A stretch of 64,000 bases of DNA from Panopea generosa. Its lineage: Eukaryota; Mollusca; Bivalvia; Adapedonta; Hiatellidae. Location: NCBI GenBank assembly GCA_029582155.1, contig CM055897.1, forward strand, positions 7,521,161 to 7,585,160, given 5' to 3'. The position numbers and the translations under genes are program-made. This document shows, in pieces, positions 13,058 to 21,960 of this stretch. A model generated the notes under the pieces. That model searched no databases. It saw nothing but the letters and a program-made list of their open reading frames with translations, and was not told the origin of the DNA. Position 1 is the first letter of the stretch. The number at the start of each line of letters is the position of its first letter.

Positions 13058-16000
13058 CATTACTGTTATTATTTTTATTATTTTTATTACTATTATTATT
13101 ATTTTTAATTATTAATATCATTGTTACTTTTTATTATTATTATAATTACTAGTAGTATTATAACTATTAAGAAAAAATTCGAAAGCTAAAGAGCAATAAG
13201 AGTAACAATAATAATATCTTTTGCACGCTTCTACTATAAAAAATTTAATGGTAGGGACCAAATATAACCACAACAGTACGATGACATTATAATATCAAGC
13301 TGTTTCAAAACCAAAAGATACGTCGTTCAGATTTAGTACCGAAATCGATCGTGATTTTTATTGATCAATCACGAAGGGGACGGTCACCATGCGTTTATCG
13401 GAAAAGTTGCATCCCCACTCCCACCCACCCCAAAATAAAATGTTAACCAATATAACTCAAAACGAAACATTGAAAATATCCGTTCTACCTCAATAAATGC
13501 TTAAACACCCGTTCAGAGTCTGATTCCTTCATGAGTTAAATATAATCAGCCAGGGTTTACTTTTTACATTAAAATATGAAGCTGTGTATTTGATAAATAA
13601 CCGTATTTTTATGTTTCTACTTCAAAACAACATTTCCTTACCTTTGTCCAAAGTTTCTGGTGAACATTTTCCAACTGGGTCTTCCTCACACGAGCCATAA
13701 TCTCGATTACATTTTGAACAAGTCAGCGGACAAACATTCTGACAAAATTCTCCCCAGTAGCCAATCTCACATCCGTCAGTGCAAAAACCTTTAGTTGTGC
13801 TGCATTTTCTATTTAAACAAGTATCGCTGCATCGTGTGCACTTTTTTGTTTGGCTGTTTTGATTATTAGGATAATTTCCACTTACGCACTCAATGCAACC
13901 TGTAAAATATTCATTCCGTGCTTCGCATTTTAAACAGTTTTTGTCTCGACTTGAACATGTTTTATCACAGTTCTGTCCATAGAACCCATCAACACATTCT
14001 GATGCACATCCAGTAGAAGAGCTGCATTCTCTATTCTTACATGTCTGGCTACACTGACAGCAGGCCCGACTCTCAGCATCAAGATACCAGGTAGTGTTCT
14101 TACATGACGTGGCACAGCTACTGTCCGTACACATATCTTGTCTACATTCACATTTGTTGTTTGTGTTTGCGAATCCATCCTTACAGCTAGAACATGTACC
14201 GGAGTTATATTCACATTTACAGCTTACTGGACAATCACATTTATTTCCATGGAATCCTTCAGTGCAATTATAACAATAACCAGTGTCCACTTTACATTTC
14301 CTGTTCAGGCAATTGCTTGGACAAGAGTGATGACAATGGTATATGTCATAGTAAAATGCCCCATACTGTCCATCTTTACACGACAAGCAATATCTTCTAT
14401 TAATATCACATGCGTTGCAGTCTGTACCACAATCTCTATTGCATTGTCGTCCAGCTTTACCATCTGGACACTTTTCGCAATGTCCATAGTATTTGTGGCA
14501 TGCAGTACCGTGTTTACATTGATCCGGACACTTTTTCTCACATGCCGCTCCGTAGTATCCGTCTACACAAGACCTACACGATGTCAACGACTGGCACGCC
14601 AAACACGTTCCTGGACACGCAGTCTCACAGGATGGACCAAAATATGCACGTTCACACCTCAAGCACAAACCAGACGTATCACACATAGAGCAGTTGCTAC
14701 GACAAGATTGACTACAGTAGTTTCCGTAAAAGCCATCTCGGCAAGAGGTACAATGTCCATTCATATTGCATGTATTTGCGTTGCAATTTGCAGGACACTC
14801 ATTCTGACACGTATCACCGTAATATCCATTTGTACATATTGAGCATGTACCGTCCTTGTTACATACGGAGTTTTGACATTGTCTGGGACAGTCCATGTTA
14901 CATTGTTCACCGTATTTGCCGTCTATACATTGAGAACACTCCGTATCAGACGAGCACGTTTTACAGAACATATTGTTTAAACAACACTTGTCCCCAGAAT
15001 AACCATCCTTACATACAGCTGTACATGAACCGGTATCCATTTGACACATAACATACCTGCATTTTTTTCTTGAACACGTGTGTTGGCACCTGTCTCCGTA
15101 AGAAAGGTATCCACAGAATATACAATTTCCTGTTGTTCTGTTACATTTGCGACAGTGTGGGCAAGTAATGTTACAGGCAGTGCCGTACATTCCATCCGTA
15201 CATTCGTCACAACAACTACCAGTAAATCCTGAATTGCACTTTGTGATACAGTCCCCTGAAAACAAATGGTAAATTAAGTGACACTTGTGTTTCCAAGAAC
15301 TTTTAGACTAAAATAGTAATTTGTGTTATGGTTAAGAATTTATATTCGATTAGATAATTGAATGATTGATTGATTGAACTCTAGCAACATTTTTATGCCA
15401 TCTAGAGGGTAACAGACGATCAGGTAACCTAACTACTGTTTCCGGAGATCCTTACTCGAGCACACTGCATCTCCGCACGTAACTGATAACTTTCCCACCT
15501 AAATCAGCAGTGAGAGACGAATGTTAATTAGACGCAGTGTCGTATATCAACCATCACGGACATTGTGACCGGGCGAGGATTCGAACTCACGACCCCTGCA
15601 TTGATAGTCAGACGCGCTTACGACTGAGTTAATCGGGACAGGCTCGATTAGATTAAGAGAAATTCAGAGCTCACAGCACACATAAGGCAAGGCCTGTCTG
15701 CTTCTAACGAATATGCGGTTTATGTGAAAAATAAATACCTTTCTCAAAGAGAAGATAACCGGTAAGTAGAGCTGTAAACACGCAGGTAGTGTACTGAAGA
15801 AAAAAAAAAGTATCAACATTTAACAACAAATTGTATAATATTAAAAGTTACATTTACTGGATCTACGTAGGTTCGTATTTTGTGTGTTCCCTTACCACAC
15901 ATGTACGATATCTGCATTGTAAGGTCAAGATAACATTACACGACCAAATTCATTGACCAAATGATAGTTCATCTCGTGATCACCGAACAATGATATTCTC

Positions 16001-16207
16001 ATATATGACTTTTGGTGATCAATTGATGAAATATAATTCGATCTTACACCAAAACAAACAAATATCCTCTATGTAATCTTCATAACAAAATGACACTTTA
16101 AACTTCCGATAACAATCAAGTCACGTAGTGTAGTTTTTAACAGTTGTATATAATTTATACTATTGTCGTAATCATCAACAACATTTGAGAACCCAGGGCG
16201 GTTAATT

Positions 16208-16252
<45 letters not shown>

Positions 16253-19183
16253 GTGTACACGATCAAGAATCGTCATCGTTATAAGATTTATCATTATACT
16301 GTAAAACCAGGAATGCGTTTCACAAAAATTGTCGTAAACGTAAACCAAGTTATTCATAATATTTTTAATTTTCATGCAAATGGAGCCAAGTTGGTCTAAA
16401 TCATGCAGAAAACTACATATTTTCTGAAAATACAATCATTTTAATGTCGATCAAAGACTGAACACACAACGGAGAAATTGTCAAATTGACTTACGTCGAT
16501 TTATATCGTAAGTTATTGTGTGAAACGCTGCCCTTGGCCGTAGCCATGCTGAATCAAACGGAGGCAGGCACTTGCATCCGGTAAAATTTGTGGATGTTCA
16601 CATGTTTGTTAGTGTTTTGTAAAAAGAATAAAGTTATCCCTGAAATATTATATGAATTACTCTTGCAGAAATATGACACATCCTTCACATATAATATTTT
16701 CAGTATAAATGTAGCATAATACCAAGCAAATACTTGTCTTACAGTGTATTACTAAGAGCTGATATGTACTGTTATGTCGGGTCTAAAAAGTCACCATTGT
16801 GTATTTATTATAATAGTATAACTATGGTTAATTGTATCAAATGCAGTGTTATAAATTTGAACGGCTTAAAATGTCTTTGAAATATCAGAAAAAAAGAAGG
16901 AAACGCATGCCAGGAGCTAAATATGTTAATGTGGGAGCATGCCCCCGGACACCCTTAGCAAAATTTGGATTGTGCCTCCTGTAAAATCAAACTTTGGCTA
17001 CGACCCTGATACATGTGCGTGTTTGGTAGTGGAGAATCAACATTTTTCATTATTTTCAACCAAATCTTATTTGGTATTTCCTTTCCTGTTAACTGGAACG
17101 GGAGTGTACCTAGTTCACCGCTTAGATCTTTGTTTGGGTTTTTTTTTTTCAATCACATAATACATATTTACAAAAACGTATATGCAGTTTGTCTGCTTCT
17201 TTAAAATTACAAACACCGTACACTTGAGCTTTCATTGCATTTCACCAAAAAAACTTACGATAAAAATAGGTCGTAAACGTAAAGTACGTATTGTTCATAA
17301 TATTTATATATTACTCCAAATGAAACCAAACTTGACTGAAAAATTCAGAAAATGGCAAATTTTCTGAAAACACAATCGTAAATTCATGTGGATGACTATG
17401 AAAAATATTATGCATCTTTGTTACTTTACGTTTACGACTGATTTTTATCGTAAGTGTTTTTGTGAAATGCACTGGTACGAACAAATATGCATAACCGTGG
17501 TACCAACTTGATAGCGTAGCTTTAACATCACGTTAAACTACTTCAAATGGCGATATATAGAGTATACCATGTAAGTGTCTATATTATCAACTTTATCAGA
17601 TGAGGCTTAGAAAAAACCAGGTCTAGCTAGGCCGAATCCTTGTGTTTTTCGTGCCGAACCTGATGAATTTGATAATATTAGACATATTTCCAATTCGTCT
17701 TTTTTATGAAATTTAAAAACAGCATCAAACTTCTGTTACAGCCTGTAGAGATTCCGTTCATGATTATATATAATAATGACGCCATGCGCCTGATCAACTT
17801 GCATTGACGTTATGAACTTATGTTTATCAGGCAGACCGTTTATCAACAGAAATGAATGAACTGACATGATAAAAGGCTATAACATGTTTTAACAGCACCC
17901 GACAAAGCGTCACTTTTTTTTCACCATTGATAAAGAAATCTACACTAGATGTTTGTTTTTGTTTCTCAACAATGCAGTGTTAACTTAAACATGTTCAGCT
18001 TGTCTAAGGAAAACGGGAGGAACTGGAACCCATATCGATCGCTGATTGGATGATCGACTTCTTTGCATTACAGCCCATGTAAGCTTAATTAGTTTCTTAA
18101 ACGCTGTATGTGTATTTTATATGAATGGCGTTTAATATCTTTTTGTGAAAATTTGCGGATCAAGTCCTGTGTGAAAAAAGTCCCTGCTGTGTGGATCAGT
18201 ATGACGTTTACTACACTAACGTTAAGTGCCAATTTCCCAAAGGCTTTATATCAAACAGTTATTAGATAGTTCTATTTTTGATGATAGTGTGCATAAAAGA
18301 TAAACGATAGAAAGAATGTGCTTACTGACATAGGTGAACATGTCAACTTTAAACTGATAAAGAAAAATAACAACAAGTATCAACAGTGTAAGAAAAGTGT
18401 AATATTTTACCAGAGAGAAGCAATAAAACTATTAGTTGTATTTATCAAATATTCTTAAGAATATTCTCAGACTTAAGCTTGAAAATCCAAATTTTACCCT
18501 TAGCTATCTAGTTTTTCATGACAAATAGAATACAGTCAAACCTGTGTAAGCGGTCACCTCTTTTAAGGAACCACTTGTCTTAAGCAGCCCCATTTGTTAT
18601 TTCCTAATCCTACGCTTTCAGAGCAAATTCATCTGTGTTAAGCAACAACCTGTCTCAAGAATAGTTCTAAGGAATAGTTAGTGAAAACCGCACCTGACTT
18701 ATACACGCACACAATTCATTGTCCTACCGAACCCATATCCATGATTCCGCCTTCCGTGTTTGTCGGGTACTGTTCTACAGTACCCAGTCGTAATATACTT
18801 TGAGTACTCAGGTTTACTTTGATATAGAAACTTATACAAATCACGCTCGACGTCTTTCTGACAGAACCAGTTCACAGAATATGCAGAAACAGCGTCTTGC
18901 TCAATGTCACTACACATAGCCGTGCCGGAGGATCGAACCCGCGACCCTTCAATCATGAGTCCAATGCTCTACCACTGGACCACCGCCTCAACACTCAGGT
19001 ATATTCGAAAACAGAGTAACAATAAAAACATGCATTTTGCTTTTGACCACCTGTAAGTTTTCAAAGATATTTATTTTTATATCTTGCTTATTATAATTAC
19101 AATAATATTAGTCTGAAAAAAATCTATACCGATATATGATGTAAGATTATGAATTTAAAGATAATCGTTACCTTCATATCCAT
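5248..19183 (-). CDS. Multi-EGF single-pass receptor gene (whole span)
   Basis: Predicted exons in coding order are 19183-19172, 15793-15739, 15255-13642, 10750-10674, 9583-9546 (tentative), 8192-8043 and 5321-5248. Phases agree at every joint except the one between the membrane exon and the 8-kb tail exon. The product has a signal peptide, about 14-15 tandem laminin/MEGF-type EGF modules, one transmembrane helix and a short tail with YEQV, YTNV, YESL and YSSV motifs. This resembles Draper/CED-1/MEGF10-type engulfment receptors and SREC scavenger receptors, which sit at the plasma membrane and bind debris or microbes. That functional role is inferred from architecture alone. Introns hold SINEs, MITEs, minisatellites and a 1.2-kb ATT-rich tract. 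Orthology to one vertebrate gene cannot be claimed, because bivalves carry many related genes. Confidence 0.7.
5451..5696 (+). mobile_element. MITE-1, inverted-repeat element
   Basis: The left end reads TCACCAACCATTGGTCAGAA followed by TATTCTTA. The right end reads AAGAATATTCTCAAGAATAG followed by TTGGTGAATCC, an imperfect inverted match. Another copy lies in opposite orientation at 8569-8790, and a broken copy at 18448-18686. There is no coding capacity. The right end of one copy falls in the 3' part of the receptor gene. Confidence 0.7.
5941..6240 (+). mobile_element. SINE-B, tRNA-derived
   Basis: The head reads GCAGCCGAGTGGTCCAAGG, like the A box of Ser/Leu tRNAs, with TAGGTTCGAGA as the B box. 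A central block follows (TGTGAGAAAGTTTGCCAGTT, then ACTTGCGGAAGG) and then GATATGCCATATACAACCTG. The same order is seen at 20521-20818 and, on the minus strand, at 62902-63105. The central block may be one of the conserved SINE domains described in molluscs, which I cannot verify here. Confidence 0.75.
6240..7560. other. Intron DNA with a short GACAAAAGCCCCTTGG repeat
   Basis: The word GACAAAAGCCCCTTGGT recurs three times at 6617-6705, about 40 bp apart. Otherwise this is AT-rich intron of the receptor gene. I see no exon and no further repeat family. Confidence 0.5.
7561..7992 (+). repeat. 29-bp minisatellite, ~15 copies
   Basis: The unit reads roughly GGCCCGTTCAAGAACTCAGT plus AATGAATAT, with period 29 bp measured at 7561, 7590 and 7619. 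Copies differ at a few positions (GGTAATGGAT versus CAGTAATGAA). It ends about 50 bp before the donor side of the tail exon at 8043, inside the last intron of the receptor gene. Confidence 0.9.
8043..8192 (-). CDS. EGF receptor cytoplasmic tail exon
   Basis: A 150-nt exon lies between the acceptor CATATTTTACAG and the donor GCCG|GTAAAT, phase 1 at both ends. Its 49 whole codons are hydrophilic and contain SEYEQVDF and GALYTNVA. YTNV fits the pYxN pattern recognised by Grb2-type SH2 domains, and YEQV is a generic YxxV site; both readings are inference. The exon joins in frame to the 5321-5248 exon. It is the only open frame with good splice sites in this stretch and lies next to the 29-bp minisatellite. 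Confidence 0.6.
8295..8540 (+). repeat. Tandem duplication of ~122 bp
   Basis: The stretch from TCTATGTTTCTAGCAAATAA to GACGTAATTCATGG (8298-8417) is repeated, diverged, at 8420-8540. Shared words include AACACATGACAAATATTAAA and GTTGCTTGTAATG. It lies in the receptor intron just above the tail exon. Confidence 0.75.
8569..8790 (-). mobile_element. MITE-1, second copy
   Basis: This is the reverse complement of the 5451-5696 element in its interior (GCCTGAAAATGGTCTCTCA and CTTAGATATCTAGTTT). The ends are TTCACCAACCATTATTGAGA and the diverged inverted TGTGTGAATTCC. Confidence 0.7.
9190..9375. repeat. Inverted repeat plus short CTGTGATAAGGTG repeats
   Basis: At 9205-9300 the words AAAAGTCGAAAC and GGTGAAAAATCGAAAC face TTTCGACTTTTCACCACC and GTTTCGATTTTTCGAC, forming an imperfect hairpin. 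Right after it, GGTGCTGTGATAA-type units of about 14 bp repeat five times (9308-9370). No protein is visible. Confidence 0.65.
9546..9583 (-). CDS. EGF receptor juxtamembrane exon (tentative)
   Basis: A 38-nt candidate exon lies between the acceptor AATTCACAG and the donor TTG|GTAAGAG. At phase 0 it encodes KKELEHSSGKTC, and two lysines right after the membrane helix fit a stop-transfer signal. It ends at phase 2, which does not match the phase-1 start of the tail exon at 8192. Either a further 3n+2-nt exon lies between, or this exon is not used. A 23-nt candidate at 9063-9085 has the right length class but carries an in-frame TAA. Confidence 0.4.
9685..9885 (+). mobile_element. SINE-D, tRNA-derived
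   Basis: The head GCGGAAGTGTAATGGATAAA is followed by GCGGGTTCGATCCCCGG as the B box. The body word CAGTACTGGTTGTACCCAGG leads to the tail TCATCGCAATCGAGCTAA. Other copies lie at 19838-20015 (minus), 47280-47442 (plus) and 53421-53590 (minus). Confidence 0.8.
10674..10750 (-). CDS. EGF receptor transmembrane exon
   Basis: A 77-nt exon lies between the acceptor ATATGTTTCAG and the donor CAG|GTAGTG. It enters at phase 1, matching the end of the EGF exon, and leaves at phase 0. The peptide is DSGGHSS followed by IYAGVGGAIGMLVVVVVIQ, a glycine-rich then valine-rich helix of about 20 residues typical of a type I membrane anchor. The other two frames do not give such a segment. Confidence 0.75.
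11441..11706. repeat. 66-bp minisatellite, 4 copies
   Basis: Units starting AAACGTATTAAGAGATTTC recur at 11441, 11507, 11573 and 11639, exactly 66 bp apart, with only a few mismatches. Because 66 is a multiple of three, a frame stays open across the array. I regard that as an artefact. It lies in the intron between the EGF exon and the membrane exon. Confidence 0.9.
11940..13165. repeat. ATT-rich microsatellite tract, 1.2 kb
   Basis: The tract is almost entirely ATT/TAA trinucleotide with interruptions. The purest run of ATT lies at about 12882-12957. Frames of Ile, Tyr or Asn through it are meaningless. It sits in the receptor intron between the EGF exon and the membrane exon. Confidence 0.95.
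13642..15255 (-). CDS. EGF receptor exon 3, ~14-15 EGF-like modules
   Basis: A single 1614-nt exon sits between the acceptor TTTGTTTTCAG and the donor AAAG|GTAAGG, phase 1 at both ends. It encodes about 538 residues of Cys-rich repeats, each with a signature like DGxYGxxCxxxCP. Clear examples are DGMYGTAC, DGKYGEQC, NGYYGDTC, DGFYGNYC, DGYYGAAC, EGFHGNKC, DGFYGQNC and IGYWGEFC. At least one module is irregular: DGQYGAFYYDIYHC lacks the usual Cys after the glycines. This spacing is typical of laminin-type EGF modules in MEGF and SREC proteins. The long antisense frames here mirror the Cys codons and are not genes. It is the best-supported coding sequence in the window. Confidence 0.93.
15363..15645 (-). 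mobile_element. SINE-A, full copy
   Basis: The minus-strand head carries GTGAGTTCGAATCCTCGCCC, a clear B box. The tail contains the inverse of GGTAACAGACGATCAGGTAA and ends in TGATTGATTGATTGA-type repeats, a common 3' end for SINEs. It is inserted in the receptor intron between exons 2 and 3, in the same orientation as the gene. Confidence 0.8.
15739..15793 (-). CDS. EGF receptor exon 2, signal peptide core
   Basis: A 55-nt exon sits between a strong acceptor (a long T-rich tract ending TTCTTCAG) and the donor AAAG|GTATTT. It translates as YTTCVFTALLTGYLLFEK, a hydrophobic core followed by polar residues, as in a signal peptide h-region. It runs from phase 0 to phase 1. The following exon supplies the two missing bases of a Gly codon and then DC, so cleavage near the exon junction is likely. 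It is too short and ATG-less for ordinary ORF finding. Confidence 0.7.
16214..16251. repeat. (TA)n microsatellite
   Basis: A pure TA dinucleotide run of about 38 bp lies in intron 1 of the receptor gene. Similar runs occur at 54465-54495, 58042-58072 and 58680-58699. Confidence 0.95.
16315..16529. mobile_element. MITE-3, inverted-repeat element
   Basis: The left end GCGTTTCACAAAAATTGTCG and right end ATCGTAAGTTATTGTGTGAA plus ACGC are inverted matches. Interior words (TTCTGAAAATACAATC and TTCATAATATTT) are shared with the copy at 17237-17470. It is non-coding. Confidence 0.7.
17237..17470. mobile_element. MITE-3, copy with ~50-bp terminal inverted repeats
   Basis: The left arm starts GCATTTCACCAAAAAAACTT and contains GTCGTAAACGTAAAGTA. 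The right arm contains TACTTTACGTTTACGAC and ends GTTTTTGTGAAATGC, its near-perfect inverse. It is a better-preserved relative of the 16315 copy in the same intron. Confidence 0.8.
18448..18686. mobile_element. MITE-1 interrupted by a broken MITE-2
   Basis: MITE-1 sequence (AGAATATTCTCAGACTTAAG and CTTAGCTATCTAGTTTTTC) runs to 18530. A MITE-2 left half starts TACAGTCAAACCTGTGTAAG and runs to about 18655. MITE-1 end sequence (CTAAGGAATAGTTAGTGAA) then resumes. The right inverted repeat of MITE-2 is absent, so the nest was rearranged after insertion. It lies in intron 1 of the receptor gene. Confidence 0.65.
18700..18990 (-). mobile_element. SINE-E, tRNA-derived
   Basis: The minus-strand head reads GGCGGTGGTCCAGTGGTAGA with the B box GCGGGTTCGATCCTCC. 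The next block contains ATTGAGCAAGACGCTGTTTC and GTCGAGCGTGATTTG, which recur in the tail fragment at 26985-27105. The head also resembles the truncated element at 63962. Confidence 0.75.
19172..19183 (-). CDS. EGF receptor exon 1, coding part (MDMK)
   Basis: The start codon sits in a good context (GCCATGG). It encodes only M-D-M-K and then meets a donor, AAG|GTAACG, at phase 0. That phase fits the next exon, which opens at phase 0. Joining the two gives a basic N-terminus followed by a hydrophobic stretch, as expected of a signal peptide. The 5' UTR lies above 19183 and its length is unknown. Other upstream starts are possible, so this is a prediction from fit. Confidence 0.6.
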
Positions 19184-19837
19184 GGCTAGTTCAGTACAAT
19201 CCAAGTTTTAATTAACTGCCAATATAAGCACGAGCACAATAGGTAATTCTAGGAAAGCATATATGTTTATTTAGGAAAGCATTAAATGTATGTAGTTTTT
19301 CCAAGATAACATGAATCCCGCATTAATCACAACAATCACATGCGTAATCCTAATGCGTAATCCTAATGCGTAACTTTTCACACGGCGTTCCGAGAGGCGT
19401 GACAGGGAAAGATGAACACTGTATGATGCAAGTATTAATAACTTCCGCCTTGATGATTGGATGTCCCGTTTGTGGTGGTATTTATGTAACAAGAGAGCGG
19501 CTATTTCAAACTTCTGTAAGAAGAAGAAGAAAAAGAAGCCGCTTTTAAGTCCGCGTCACAAGTCAGTTTGGGTCGAGGTCATCCCCAATTAACTGTACAA
19601 AGTTTCATATGAATCCATGCATTAGTCTCAGGCGACCATGAGCAAATAGATAACATAATAACAATATTACAAACACTTATGTGTTCAATGGTGTCCCTGT
19701 GTAAAGACATATGTCCCTAAATGCCTTTATGCTTGACATATCTATACTATTCATAACACTTTTTATTGATTACAGTGATGATTTTTTATTTATATTTGTT
19801 GTTTAAATAAGATATTGTTTAGTTTTTACTAATTTAT
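19184..19837. other. Presumed 5' flank of the receptor gene
   Basis: This holds the presumed 5' UTR and promoter of the minus-strand receptor gene. I see no reliable TATA box or CpG-rich block. A direct repeat of TAATGCGTAATCC lies at 19340-19371. No other gene is visible. Confidence 0.35.
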
Positions 19838-20015
19838 TATTGCTCAATTGCGATGAAAGCTCAGAGCTTATATGAACTGTTTTTGAGTCCGCTTCCTGGT
19901 TAGAACCAGTACTGAGTGTTATTTTATGAGAGGCATCGGGTCGATCGGGAGATCGAACCCGCAACCTCTGGCGTGAGCGGCCAACACTCTATCCATCACA
20001 CTACCACCCCGCTTT
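19838..20015 (-). mobile_element. SINE-D, second copy
   Basis: This is the inverse of the 9685 element. It has CAATTGCGATGAAAGCTCAG at the tail side, GAACCAGTACTGAGTG in the body and GATCGAACCCGCAACCTC as the inverted B box, ending at ACTACCACCCCGC. Confidence 0.8.
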
Positions 20016-20520
20016 ATTTTAGTTTGATGTGCTGTTCAGCTTTGCCTCAACACACACTTATATTACTTCCACAACAGGAGAGTATTGTTAATTCATAAAT
20101 GTACTTTTGATTTCAAAAGTTTTGAACACATGTTGCTAAGTTTTTTTTATCAGAGTTATGTTCTCAGATTGTTATTACTCAACTGTTTTATACATTTACA
20201 TATACACTTATACAGTTTCTTATAGAATAAGGCATAAACTATGTTGTCTAATGTTATTACATGTATTTACACTGCACTCAAGCAAACAATTTGTGCTCCA
20301 AAATGTTATACATTCTACATTTTCTTTTCTAGAAGTTTTTATTGATTTGTATGCTGACAATGACACAGATATAACTTAAGTTAGTAAAAATGCAGGAATG
20401 AATGAATGAATGGTGTTTTACTGCACGTCGACACATAAATAGGTCATTTTGTGCGTCAAATGAGGTGTCTACAAGAAGTATATTATTGGTATATATTACC
20501 ATTTTGTTTTCCATTTTGAG

Positions 20521-20818
20521 GGTGATCGAAGGCGCCGCCTCAAGAACACTTGCCTCTCACCGCTAAGGTCGTAGTTTCGAGTCCCGCTGGCTTCAAAAAC
20601 TTTATGTGTGAAAGTTTCCAGTTACTTGCGGAGGGATGGTGGTTCTACTCAGTCTGACTCAATCTGAGGTCTTCCTCCACCAGTAAAACTGGATATGCCA
20701 TATATAACCTGACTCAATCTGAGGTCTTCCTCCACCAGTAAAACTTGATATGCCATATATATAACCTGATATGTGTTTAAAATGACGTTAAACCTCGTTC
20801 ATTCAACAATATGTCAAT
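20521..20818 (+). mobile_element. SINE-B with internal duplication
   Basis: The head and central block match the 5941 element (TTCCAGTTACTTGCGGAGGG). The segment CTGACTCAATCTGAGGTCTT through the GATATGCCATATATA block is present twice in tandem (about 20653-20710 and 20711-20766). The element ends TTAAAATGACGTTAAACC. Confidence 0.75.
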
Positions 20819-21480
20819 ACTGACTTCTGACCAAATGGATAAATTATACCTATATACAGTTTATTGATTTATTTAAGACAAGTATGGCCGATGACAGTAC
20901 AAGGATACATACATTACTAGATGGCAGACATTTTGTATAAGCGTATCCTTTAAATTTCATTCCTTTGGTAATATTTTTCTATTTAGTGATAAGAACTGAT
21001 GATTTTTCTCAATTCGAAACATGTCTACATATAAATTCCTTATTGTTTTACAACTGATTTGCTTGAACATGTAATCAGTTCAACAAACGTAAAACAATAT
21101 TTTTCCAGTTAAACTTTTTGATGTACACTTTTCGTATCTCATCAAAAAATTTGCACACAATTATGAAATGGTAGTTTGTCTTTTAATATATTGCATTTTT
21201 CTGTCCTGAAATGGAACATAATTTGGTTTTGTCCATCTACCTTTTTCAACCTCTAATCTATGGGATGAAAGTCTTAAACTACTCATAGCTTTTCAATATT
21301 TAACATTTCAAGATATGATTCAATTTTTTTTTCTTTCTATAAAATAATTATCGTGATGAGTCATGAAAAGCGGCATTCCCTTTTGAATAAAAAAACCATA
21401 ATTCTCTGTTTGAAAACACTTGTTCACCCCTTGAGACAGCCACTAATCATAAAACTCGAGTGTAAAGAGTAGATGTTCTC
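20819..21480. other. AT-rich intergenic DNA
   Basis: I see no gene, no array and no element boundary that I can support here. Confidence 0.4.
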
Positions 21481-21484
21481 ATAG

Positions 21485-21750
21485 AGAGCGGATTAGTGGT
21501 CTAGTGGTTAATGTCTCGGACTGCGAACAAAGGGGTCGCAGGTTCGATCCCCTGCTCCTCAAACTAAAAATACTAATCAGTCTTTCCCATGTATCGATGC
21601 TTAACACCGGGCATGTAAAAGAACCAAGGACACTACAAAAGGGTCTTCTGTATCTCTGCACTATCCTCCAAAAATCTAAAAATACTAATATTTTATTGGA
21701 AGCGTCGCCCATATGGTAACCGGTGGCGACGATAAAAAGTATCATCATTA
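21485..21750 (+). mobile_element. SINE-C, tRNA-derived
   Basis: The head AGCGGATTAGTGGTCTAGTG is followed by GCAGGTTCGATCCCCTG (B box). Body words ACACCGGGCATGTAAAAGAA and CAAAAGGGTCTTCTGTATCT are shared with the copy at 23218-23518. Both end with GGTGGCGACGAT-type sequence. Confidence 0.85.
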
Positions 21751-21772
21751 AATGTTTTCTTGTGTATTTTGG

Positions 21773-21960
21773 AGCTCTCCCGATTGGGTGCGTTAAATAG
21801 CAATGTTGGGAAAGCCACATTTGAGTACGTTGATTGGCCAGTTGCATCAACTGAACGTTTAAATGACGTCACCGTTTAGTAAACGTTTAATTGCTACGAA
21901 TTACGGGACAGGCATTGGATTCCCCTCTTTTTCATTGGAGGATCAGGTTCTGGGATAGAT
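21773..21960 (+). repeat. Interspersed repeat (GTTGGGAAAGCCACATTTGA)
   Basis: It matches 63222-63430 over about 180 bp, including GTTAAATAGCAATGTTGGGA and GGACAGGCAT, and both end near GGTTCTGGGAT. A reversed fragment lies at 4040-4135. The class is unknown. It could be a MITE or part of a larger element. Confidence 0.7.

Noticed and set aside
12752-13108. 118-residue frame in the ATT tract
   Set aside because: It is pure trinucleotide repeat translation.
14138-14842. 234-residue plus-strand frame opposite the EGF exon
   Set aside because: It is the mirror of Cys- and Gly-rich codons on the minus strand, rich in Thr/Ile/Ser, with no domain. The minus-strand frame explains the sequence.
18899-18990. 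True tRNA genes at this and other B-box sites (9725, 21530, 23260, 50400, 54957)
   Set aside because: Each lacks a complete cloverleaf and is followed by a SINE body shared with other copies, or is an isolated scrap. They are SINE heads.
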